DNA of 11,876 nt from Treponema sp. GTDB taxonomy: Bacteria; Spirochaetota; Spirochaetia; Treponematales; Breznakiellaceae. The stretch lies in contig JAIRXN010000180.1 of the NCBI GenBank assembly GCA_031268245.1, positions 1 through 11,876 of the forward strand. The letters run 5' to 3'. A program made the translations under genes and the position numbers. Below the pieces are notes generated by a model. The model saw only the letters and a program-made list of their open reading frames with translations, was not told where the DNA came from and made no database searches. Below are positions 6,036 through 11,876 of this stretch, one piece after another. Within the stretch, counting starts at the first letter, position 1. Every line of letters starts with the position of its first letter.

Positions 6036-8509
6036 TAGCGATTGACGGGCCTGCGGGTTCCGGAAAAAGCAGTATCGCCAAAATGCTTGCCCAAAGGCTG
6101 CGTATTCCTCCCAGGAATGAAGCCTTTACCTATATCAACTCCGGCAATCTCTACCGGGCCATAACCCTGGGCTGTATGCGCCGGGGCATAAAAATTGAAG
6201 ACGCCGAAGCCGTAGCGGCCTATGCCGGCGAAACGAAGATTGAATACCGGGACGGAGAACTCCTGCTGGACGGGGAAAACGTAGAATCCCTGCTTCACAG
6301 TGACGAAGTAGACACCCTGGTATCGCCGCTTTCTGCCATTGTACCGGTGAGGCATGTGGTAAATGACATCATCCGGCGCCTTGCCGCAGGATTCAATGCG
6401 GTGGCGGAGGGGAGGGACATGACTACCGTGGTTTTCCCCCATGCGGAATACCGCTTTTACCTGGATGCATCGGCGGAAGAGCGGGCTAAACGCCGTCATG
6501 ATCAGGGGGTTTCCGGGCTCAGCCTTGAGGAGATTCGTTCCGGCATTGAAGAGCGTGACAGGCTTGACAGGAACAAGGAAGAGGGGAGTCTGATTCTCTC
6601 TCCCGGGGTTGACTATCTGGATACTTCGGACTTGACCATCCGACAAGTTTATGACAGATTAGTAGAGAAAATAATGATGGAAGGAACAACAATGGCTGAG
6701 AAGGACGTGGAACCGGATATTACTCAAAAGGATGAGATGAAGACCCCTGTCGACAATATCCAGACACAATTACAGGAAGAATACTTAAAAACCCTTGAAT
6801 CTCTCGAAGAAGGGCAGCTCGTTGACGGCGCAGTCATTCAGGTGACTCCCGATCAGGTCTTTATCGATGTGGGTTATAAATCCGAAGGGAAGATTCCCAT
6901 AGGGGAATTCGCTGAAATTCCAAAAATCGGGGATACCGTCTCGGTGATCCTCGTTACCAAAGAGAATAAATACGGTGAAGTCATCGTTTCCAAGCAGAAA
7001 GCGGATGTAAAGATCTTCTGGAAGAACCTGCGCCAGGCTTTCCAGGATCATACCATGATTGAAGGGCTCATCGAAAAGCGCGTCAAGGGCGGATACGATG
7101 TGGATCTCGGCGGCGGAGTGAGGGCCTTTCTCCCTATAAGCCAGTCCGACGTTATCAGGGTAGAAAAACCGGAAAAACTGCTCGGTCTAAAGGCCGAATT
7201 CTATGTGGAACGGCTCTATTCGGACGGGAAAGTCAATGTGGTGGTAAACCGCCGTAAGTGGCTGGAAGAGGAAATTGAACGCAAACGGAACGGTTTCTTT
7301 GAAAATACCCCCATCGGCGCAGACGTGACCGGGACGATCAAGAGCTTTACCTCCTTCGGCGCCTTTGTCGATCTGGGAGGCTTTGACGGGCTTCTCCATA
7401 TCAACGATATGAGTTGGGGCCATGTTACCCGGCCCAAAGACTTTGTAAAGAAAGGTCAGGAAATTCACCTTAAGGTGATCCGTATCGACAAGCAGGAGAA
7501 ACGGATCAATCTTTCCCTCAAACATTTTAGTGATGATCCCTGGGTGCATTTTGAGGATAAGTACCATGTCAATGATATCGTCAAGGGAAGGGTTACTAAG
7601 TTAACCGATTTTGGCGCCTTCATAGAGCTCGAAGAAGGCATCGAAGGGCTTGCCCATATTTCCGAGTTCTCCTGGGTCAAGAAGATCCAGAAACCCGGCG
7701 ACCTTCTTTCCATCGGCGACGAAGCTGAGTGCATGATCCTCGGTTACGATCTTCAGGCCGGCCGGGTTTCCCTGGGCCTCAAACAGGTTACCCTGAATCC
7801 CTGGAGTGATGTGGAGGAAAAGTATCCTGTAGGCGCCAGACTTACCCGCAAGGTGGTAAAGATCACCAATGCGGGGGCTTATATAGAGCTGGAAGAGGGA
7901 ATAGACGGTTTCCTCCATGCCGATGATATCTCCTGGACGAAGAAAATCAAACATCCGGGCAGCGAATTAACTACAGGCCAGGAACTGGAGATCATGGTTA
8001 TCAGCGTTGAACCGGAAGCCCGCAATATCAGGCTGGGTATCAAACAGCTTACCGAAGATCCCTGGAAGAGCTTTGCGGAGGCCTATAAACCCGGAACAAT
8101 GGTGGAAGGGGAAGTTTCTTCGGTTACCGATTTTGGAATATTTGTCCGTGTTCCCGGCGGTATCGAAGGGCTTATTCATAAGACAAACCTGGTAGAAAAC
8201 CGGGATGATAATCCCGATGATGCGCTCAAGAAGTACCAGAGCGGGGACAAGATCAAGGCAGTAGTCTTGGAACTGCAGCCTGAAAAACAGAAGGCTGCCT
8301 TCTCCATCCGGGATTACCAGAAAAAGGTACAGCGTGACGAAATTTCCCGCTATATGGCAGGAGAGGAGTCTGACGGGTCGGCCTTTACCCTGGGGGATTT
8401 CCTGAAGTCCAAGTCGGATTCTTCTGCCGAGACCAAAGGCCGGGCCGCTTCTCCTGAAAGGAACAAGAATGAGGATGAAGGAACTGATAAGGGCGGCGCT
8501 GCCGAATAA
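6029..8509 (+). CDS. rpsA: Bifunctional cytidylate kinase / 30S ribosomal protein S1 fusion
   Basis: One 826-residue frame carries two proteins. Residues 1 to about 215 are cytidylate kinase, which phosphorylates CMP and dCMP with ATP: P-loop GPAGSGKSS (7-15), SGNLYR (38-43), AEGRDMTTVVFP (126-137), and the lid ERDRLDRN (175-182). Where many kinases have DSG or DTG before LYR this one has NSG, with the CMP-contacting Ser kept. Residues from about 222 are ribosomal protein S1, which binds mRNA on the 30S subunit. Six S1 repeats lie at roughly 261-324, 341-408, 428-497, 515-585, 600-672 and 688-761, the middle ones with the typical FGAFV or FGAFI motif. The tail (762-826) is charged and low in complexity. 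cmk-rpsA adjacency is common in bacteria, and the fusion is annotated in Treponema. An internal start at 6692 may also yield free S1. The start overlaps the rluB stop. Confidence 0.96.
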   Translation: MVIAIDGPAGSGKSSIAKMLAQRLRIPPRNEAFTYINSGNLYRAITLGCMRRGIKIEDAEAVAAYAGETKIEYRDGELLLDGENVESLLHSDEVDTLVSPLSAIVPVRHVVNDIIRRLAAGFNAVAEGRDMTTVVFPHAEYRFYLDASAEERAKRRHDQGVSGLSLEEIRSGIEERDRLDRNKEEGSLILSPGVDYLDTSDLTIRQVYDRLVEKIMMEGTTMAEKDVEPDITQKDEMKTPVDNIQTQLQEEYLKTLESLEEGQLVDGAVIQVTPDQVFIDVGYKSEGKIPIGEFAEIPKIGDTVSVILVTKENKYGEVIVSKQKADVKIFWKNLRQAFQDHTMIEGLIEKRVKGGYDVDLGGGVRAFLPISQSDVIRVEKPEKLLGLKAEFYVERLYSDGKVNVVVNRRKWLEEEIERKRNGFFENTPIGADVTGTIKSFTSFGAFVDLGGFDGLLHINDMSWGHVTRPKDFVKKGQEIHLKVIRIDKQEKRINLSLKHFSDDPWVHFEDKYHVNDIVKGRVTKLTDFGAFIELEEGIEGLAHISEFSWVKKIQKPGDLLSIGDEAECMILGYDLQAGRVSLGLKQVTLNPWSDVEEKYPVGARLTRKVVKITNAGAYIELEEGIDGFLHADDISWTKKIKHPGSELTTGQELEIMVISVEPEARNIRLGIKQLTEDPWKSFAEAYKPGTMVEGEVSSVTDFGIFVRVPGGIEGLIHKTNLVENRDDNPDDALKKYQSGDKIKAVVLELQPEKQKAAFSIRDYQKKVQRDEISRYMAGEESDGSAFTLGDFLKSKSDSSAETKGRAASPERNKNEDEGTDKGGAAE
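6679..6694 (+). promoter_or_regulatory. Internal ribosome binding site and ATG at the Cmk-S1 junction
   Basis: GGAAGGA (6679-6685) followed by a 6-base spacer and ATG 6692 is among the best Shine-Dalgarno/start pairs in the window. It is in frame and falls exactly at the linker between kinase and S1. Initiation here would give a 605-residue S1 beginning MAEKDVEPD, with a normal six-domain S1 layout. The sequence shows the signals; use of the site is inferred. A second in-frame ATG occurs at residue 237 without a comparable site. Confidence 0.55.
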
Positions 8510-8523
8510 GTTCCGCGGCCTGT

Positions 8524-10038
8524 ATGCTGTCTAAGATCGATGTACAGAAATTTAATACTCTTATTGAGATTAACACGCTCATAAATTCGAACTATGAGGA
8601 TGTCCGTACTCTTTTGACCCAGATTCTTGAATCGGCAACACGGCTTTGCGAGGGAGAGGCTTCCAGCCTGCTCCTTATGAACGAGGAAAACGGGGAGTTA
8701 TACTTTGAAATAGCGCTGGGCGCCAAAGGTCCTGATGTAAAACGCTTTACCCTCAAGCCGGGAGAGGGAATTGCCGGCTGGGTGGCCCAGCACAACAAAG
8801 CCATAATCGTCAACGATGTGGCCAACGACAAGCGTCATCTCCGGGAAATTTCCAGGCAGATCGACTATCCTGCAAAAACCATGATGGCAGTTCCCATGCG
8901 GATCAAAGATCGGTGTATCGGCGTCATTGAACTGATAAATAAAAAAGACGGGAAAAATTTTAGTCAGGATGATCTTGAATGGCTCGAAATTTTTTCCAAT
9001 CAGGCCGCCCTGGCTATTATAAATGCCCGGAGTTTTGAACAAGCCCGCAATGAATTGGAATTCCTGCAGGACAGGATCAATACCGATCAGGGGTATCACA
9101 CCCTCATTGCAAAGAGTCCTGTGATCCTTGAAAAGCTTGACATTATCGAAAGGGTCGCACAGACGGATTCCTCGGTACTGCTCCTGGGGGAAAGCGGGGT
9201 AGGGAAGGAGATCTTTGCCGAACAGATACACCAGAAGAGTCAGCGGAGCAAGAAGCCTTTTATCCGGGTAAACTGCGCGGCCCTGCCCGAGGGCCTTCTG
9301 GAGAGTGAACTCTTTGGCCACGTCAAGGGAGCCTTTACCAATGCCATTGCCAACCGGCAGGGCCGTTTTGAGTTGGCCGACGGCGGGACGATTTTTCTGG
9401 ATGAGATTGGGGATTTGCCTCTGCCTCTTCAGGCAAAGCTGCTCAGGGTTATTCAGGAGAGAAGCTTTGAAAAAGTGGGCGCCGATACCACAATCACCGT
9501 CAATGTGCGGATCCTGGCGGCCACAAACAAGGATATTGAAGCCCTGGTAGAACGGGGGGAATTCAGGAACGATCTCTACTACAGGCTTAATGTGCTTCCC
9601 ATCTACATCCCGCCCCTCAGGCAGCGGCCTGAGGATATTCCTGAGCTGACAGCCTTTTTTCTTAAAAAATTCATGAGGGAGACAAAAAAACAGTTTGAAG
9701 GCTTCTCCAACGAGGCGATGGAGGCAATGCTTTCCTACAGTTGGCCGGGAAATATCCGGGAGTTGGAAAACTGTGTTGAACGGGCCTGTGTGATCAGCCG
9801 GAATAAATGGATTCAGGGGGAAGATCTCCTGCTCAAGAATGGCTCCGTTATTTCCGAACCGGAAACCGGAAGCCGGGACTTAAAAAATGCAATCAATGTG
9901 TTTAAGGCCCACTTCATCAGGAAGATATTGGAAGAAAACAAGTGGAATCAAACCGAAACAGCCAAGGCGCTGGATATCCAGCGTACCTATCTTTCAAGGC
10001 TGATAAAGGAACTGGATATCAATCATCCGGAAGAATGA
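8524..10038 (+). CDS. GAF-domain sigma54-dependent transcriptional activator with GAFTNA variant
   Basis: A bacterial enhancer-binding protein of NifA/NorR-like architecture. An N-terminal GAF sensor domain (about 20-168) is followed by a short coil (170-185), an AAA+ ATPase (about 192-425), and a Fis-type helix-turn-helix at the C-terminus (NQTETAKALDIQRTYLSRLI, 475-494). The ATPase has Walker A GESGVGKE (222-229), Walker B GTIFLDEIGD (288-297), the arginine-finger region FRNDLYYRLNVLPI (347-360) and the sensor 2 motif WPGNIREL (407-414). The sigma54-contacting loop reads GAFTNA (269-274), not GAFTGA. No receiver domain is present, so control is probably through ligand binding by GAF. The start ATG 8524 lacks a clear Shine-Dalgarno and sits 14 bases after rpsA, suggesting coupling. 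Target genes and ligand are unknown, and no sigma54 promoter was found in the window. Confidence 0.93.
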   Translation: MLSKIDVQKFNTLIEINTLINSNYEDVRTLLTQILESATRLCEGEASSLLLMNEENGELYFEIALGAKGPDVKRFTLKPGEGIAGWVAQHNKAIIVNDVANDKRHLREISRQIDYPAKTMMAVPMRIKDRCIGVIELINKKDGKNFSQDDLEWLEIFSNQAALAIINARSFEQARNELEFLQDRINTDQGYHTLIAKSPVILEKLDIIERVAQTDSSVLLLGESGVGKEIFAEQIHQKSQRSKKPFIRVNCAALPEGLLESELFGHVKGAFTNAIANRQGRFELADGGTIFLDEIGDLPLPLQAKLLRVIQERSFEKVGADTTITVNVRILAATNKDIEALVERGEFRNDLYYRLNVLPIYIPPLRQRPEDIPELTAFFLKKFMRETKKQFEGFSNEAMEAMLSYSWPGNIRELENCVERACVISRNKWIQGEDLLLKNGSVISEPETGSRDLKNAINVFKAHFIRKILEENKWNQTETAKALDIQRTYLSRLIKELDINHPEE

Positions 10039-10043
10039 AGGAG
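10038..10043 (+). promoter_or_regulatory. Ribosome binding site deciding the TPR-protein start
   Basis: AAGGAG ends 6 bases before ATG 10050, overlapping the activator's stop codon by one base. It selects ATG 10050 over ATG 10035 (which overlaps the stop as ATGA) and over the longer in-frame opening back to 9942 inside the activator gene. Confidence 0.7.
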
Positions 10044-10049
10044 AATTTA

Positions 10050-10721
10050 ATGTCTGACGTAAATGAAAAACACGGAGCACAGGAACAGATTGAGCAATTT
10101 ATTCAAAAAAACCGGAAGTTCATTGCGGCCTTTGCGGGTCTTGTGGTTATTGTCATTGCCGGCTTTATCGCAGCCTTTGCCATCCGGGACAATCTTCGCA
10201 ATAGATCCTTTAGTGCGGTGGAAGAACTCAGCCGCCGTTATGAAACTCTCCGTTTTGACATCACTTCCGAAGAAAAGAAAGATGAGGTAGATACACTGCT
10301 GTCCGATGTAAAGGAATTTGCGGGAAAGGCTTCAGGCTACGCGTATGCCCAGGCATGGAATATTGCGGCAAACATTCATGCCGACCGGAAAGAGTGGCCC
10401 GATGCCCAGTCCTCCTGGATCAATGCGGCAAAGGCCGCCGCCAAAACCTATCTTGCCCCGGCGGCATGGTACAATGCTGCAGTTGCCGCGGAAGAACAGA
10501 ACAATATTGATGAAGCAATACAATTTTACAATGAAAGCCTTACCCTTTCCGATCATTTTCCTGCCGCCGCCAGGGCTCAGTTTTCCATCGGGAGGCTTCA
10601 GGAAGGACGGAACGAAAAAACAGCGGCGCTTGAATCTTACCGCAGCCTGGTCAGCAAGTGGCCCCAGGATCCGGTCTGGACAAATCTTGCCCGGAGCCGG
10701 ATTGTTGTTTTGGAAAAATAA
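10050..10721 (+). CDS. Membrane-anchored TPR protein
   Basis: From ATG 10050 the protein has 223 residues: a short charged cytoplasmic N-terminus (1-22), one membrane span (about 23-45, FIAAFAGLVVIVIAGFIAAFAI), then a helical region. TPR-like repeats are visible at about 101-131, 137-167 (AWYNAAVAAEEQNNIDEAIQ) and 174-204. The layout resembles YfgM-like proteins, which hold a TPR domain outside the inner membrane and assist export, but identity is not strong enough to name it. It would act as a scaffold or chaperone in the periplasmic space, by inference. It follows the activator by 11 bases and its stop overlaps the lipoprotein start (TAATG), so all three genes are probably one unit. Confidence 0.85.
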   Translation: MSDVNEKHGAQEQIEQFIQKNRKFIAAFAGLVVIVIAGFIAAFAIRDNLRNRSFSAVEELSRRYETLRFDITSEEKKDEVDTLLSDVKEFAGKASGYAYAQAWNIAANIHADRKEWPDAQSSWINAAKAAAKTYLAPAAWYNAAVAAEEQNNIDEAIQFYNESLTLSDHFPAAARAQFSIGRLQEGRNEKTAALESYRSLVSKWPQDPVWTNLARSRIVVLEK

Positions 10722-11470
10722 TGAAAAGAAACGCATTTTCTTTCTTTTTTTTCATTCTTGCGCTTCTCATTTCTTCCTGCGGGATAGAGGATTATTATTT
10801 TCTCTATTCCGTACCGCAGGGAAACATCCAGGTTACCCTGAATAACCGTGCAACCATTCAGCTTCCAAGCCTGAGCGCCGATTATTATTACTTTACCAAC
10901 TTTACCATTTTCTACCGGCTCTATATTTCCGGAAGCCAGGAATCGGGAACCATTCAAACTTCCCAGGCCTCTTTGGGCTCCATCAATCCATATCTCTCTT
11001 CCGATTACTTCGCCATTGAACCATATACAAAGAGCGATACTACCGTATCCGCTACTACCGGTTCGCTTTTCAAAGGCCGCAATTTTTATACACTTGAATT
11101 GGAAACTGCAAATATAGATGACGTTCTGTCAAGCGATGTTATGGGACAAACGCTGATCATAGATTTTCCGGTTACCGGTGTACGGCCTTTCCTGAGCATA
11201 GGAGGCTTTTCCTATACTCTCTACCGCTCAACGGGGGAGGGGAGTTTTAATCCCGTTCCCAACCGTTATTTTCTTAATACTTCAGAACTCAATTCCAGTT
11301 CAAATGTTTCGTCCACGGTAAATGCCGATGTGGCGAACAGAACCGGTATAAGCGGTTCCCGTTTTACCTATGCCGCCATGTATATTGTTGTTACAGGAAT
11401 TGATTCCAACTTTACTCCCATCTACAGCGCCCCGACTTTTATAGGCATCTTTGCCTTGCCGAATCCCTAA
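10721..11470 (+). CDS. Putative lipoprotein of unknown function
   Basis: The 249-residue product starts MKRNAFSFFFFILALLISSC. A two-Lys/Arg head and a very hydrophobic stretch rich in Phe are followed by ISSC with Cys20, a typical lax spirochaetal lipobox. Acidic residues (GIED) follow the Cys. The mature part is rich in Ser, Thr, Tyr and Asn with many short beta-type segments and few charged runs, suggesting a beta-rich exported domain. I do not recognise a family. The ATG at 10721 shares one base with the TPR protein's stop; a longer in-frame opening from 10658 lies inside that gene and would destroy the signal peptide, so 10721 is preferred. The stop codon is the last three bases of the first copy of a heptamer tandem repeat. 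Confidence 0.85.
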   Translation: MKRNAFSFFFFILALLISSCGIEDYYFLYSVPQGNIQVTLNNRATIQLPSLSADYYYFTNFTIFYRLYISGSQESGTIQTSQASLGSINPYLSSDYFAIEPYTKSDTTVSATTGSLFKGRNFYTLELETANIDDVLSSDVMGQTLIIDFPVTGVRPFLSIGGFSYTLYRSTGEGSFNPVPNRYFLNTSELNSSSNVSSTVNADVANRTGISGSRFTYAAMYIVVTGIDSNFTPIYSAPTFIGIFALPNP

Positions 11471-11484
11471 TCCCTAATCCCTAA
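11464..11484 (+). repeat. Heptamer tandem repeat TCCCTAA x3
   Basis: Three perfect head-to-tail copies of TCCCTAA, then a degenerate fourth (TCCTTA). The first copy contains the lipoprotein stop codon, so changes in copy number would not alter that protein. Simple heptamers of this kind can expand or shrink by slippage. Confidence 0.85.
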
Positions 11485-11637
11485 TCCTTATGGCAAAACG
11501 AGAATGATCCCACGGACACAAAGTAAGATGGTTTAGATCCGAATGCAAGGCTCGAGAATCTGCCACTACACCGGATATATTTTACTATCCATAATGTTTA
11601 TTCTGTCTACTTGAGTATAGGGTTTAGGGGGGAAATT

Positions 11638-11859
11638 GTGCGGGGCATAAAAGTCCGGAGCTTCCGTGCCGTCCGCGGCTTAAAATTCGGTATCGCCGCC
11701 AGGGCATTTGGCGTTTACTTTTTTATCCCCAAATTTCCTCAAAACTGGCACTTTAAAGAAAAAAATAAACCACAGGGTCGAAAAAGTTCCGGTACAAAAC
11801 ATCACTTTTCCTCTTCCTTCCTCGACAAATTCCGATACTTCGCAGCGATTGGAGAGTAA
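11638..11859 (+). CDS. Doubtful small ORF, basic 73-residue product
   Basis: GTG 11638 has a G-rich site (AGGGGGG, 11626-11632) 5 bases upstream, and the frame runs 73 codons (RGIKVRSFRAVRGLKFGIAA...). An in-frame TTG at 11611 would make it 82. The product is very basic with scattered aromatics and no domain I recognise. A terminator-like hairpin lies inside it and a competing minus-strand ORF overlaps it. It is more likely spurious or part of a dispersed repeat than a real gene. Confidence 0.2.
   Translation: MRGIKVRSFRAVRGLKFGIAARAFGVYFFIPKFPQNWHFKEKNKPQGRKSSGTKHHFSSSFLDKFRYFAAIGE
11680..11802 (-). CDS. Doubtful minus-strand small ORF, 40 residues
   Basis: On the minus strand ATG at 11802 follows a purine-rich stretch (GGAAGGAAGAGG) that could serve as a ribosome binding site. 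The frame reads MFCTGTFSTLWFIFFFKVPV... and ends at 11680. The product has a short hydrophobic stretch and no recognised domain. It conflicts with the plus-strand ORF in the same stretch; only a search for relatives could decide between them. Confidence 0.15.
   Translation of the reverse strand: MFCTGTFSTLWFIFFFKVPVLRKFGDKKVNAKCPGGDTEF
11697..11724 (+). terminator. Weak intrinsic-terminator-like hairpin
   Basis: CGCCA (11697-11701) and TGGCG (11709-11713) form a 5-bp stem with a 7-base loop, followed by TTTACTTTTTT. The stem is short and the T-run interrupted, so efficiency would be low. It lies about 230 bases after the lipoprotein stop and could end that transcript. Confidence 0.25.
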
Positions 11860-11876
11860 ACGCCGGCGCCCTGTAT

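Larger units (their letters stand above)
11471..11876. other. Intergenic region without a confident gene
   Basis: About 400 bases follow the lipoprotein. They hold the heptamer repeat and a weak hairpin followed by a T-rich run (11697-11724). Two small ORFs on opposite strands overlap here and cannot both be taken on trust. I see no tRNA cloverleaf, insertion sequence end or strong promoter. The low complexity and T-rich and A-rich patches look like non-coding or decayed sequence. Confidence 0.6.

Noticed and set aside
9305..9550. Alternative-frame ORF inside the activator AAA+ domain, as evidence of a frameshift
   Set aside because: The main frame runs through all ATPase motifs without a break, so the other frame is a shadow.
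11464..11484. Telomere-like TTAGGGA repeats suggesting a linear replicon end
   Set aside because: Only three copies, inside the sequence rather than at an end, and no hairpin end is present. A plain tandem repeat explains it.
11536..11576. tRNA-like or hairpin element (ATCCG ... CGGAT, with GGTGTAGTGGCAG on the minus strand)
   Set aside because: Only a 5-bp closing stem with a 30-base loop; no anticodon stem or T-arm can be folded.
11746..11762. sigma54 promoter-like TGGCAC
   Set aside because: The -24-like TGGCAC is present, but the required -12 GC (TTGC) is absent at the right distance.

Overview
The window looks like chromosomal core DNA of a spirochaete, most probably a treponeme. Three things point that way: an in-frame fusion of cytidylate kinase to six-domain ribosomal protein S1 (an arrangement annotated in Treponema), a short loosely conserved lipoprotein signal, and a base composition that looks close to half GC. 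This is inference from gene content; no 16S or whole-genome evidence is present. All convincing genes lie on the + strand and are packed almost without gaps. I see no insertion sequence, CRISPR array, rRNA or convincing tRNA.

Layout. (1) Positions 1-2457: the 3' part of a single-pass membrane protein whose frame is already open at base 1, then dtd (D-aminoacyl-tRNA deacylase, overlapping it by ATGA), then a divergent prs (PRPP synthetase). (2) Positions 2458-2555: the only sizeable intergenic gap before the 3' end, with a possible promoter and a small inverted repeat. (3) Positions 2556-8509: recA, scpA, scpB, rluB and the cmk-rpsA fusion, spaced or overlapping like one operon. It joins DNA recombination, chromosome condensation (ScpA/ScpB partner the SMC ATPase), 23S rRNA pseudouridylation, CMP recycling and translation initiation. 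(4) Positions 8524-11470: a GAF-AAA+-Fis sigma54-dependent activator, a membrane-anchored TPR protein and a lipoprotein, again tightly coupled. (5) Positions 11471-11876: about 400 bases with a heptamer tandem repeat and two mutually exclusive weak small ORFs, with no confident gene.

The most unusual points are these. RecA carries a Pro/Ala-rich tail of about 105 residues with two AT-hook-like motifs. The Cmk-S1 fusion has a strong internal ribosome binding site and ATG exactly at the domain junction, so it could give both a fusion and a free S1. The sigma54 activator has GAFTNA in place of the near-invariant GAFTGA. Dtd has an insertion of about 25 residues just before its SQFTL motif. Two intergenic junctions (dtd-prs and scpA-scpB) are bridged by tiny ORFs whose start and stop codons touch both neighbours, as if relaying translational coupling.

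I see no clear evidence of a wholly new multi-gene system. The interest lies in unusual versions of core genes.
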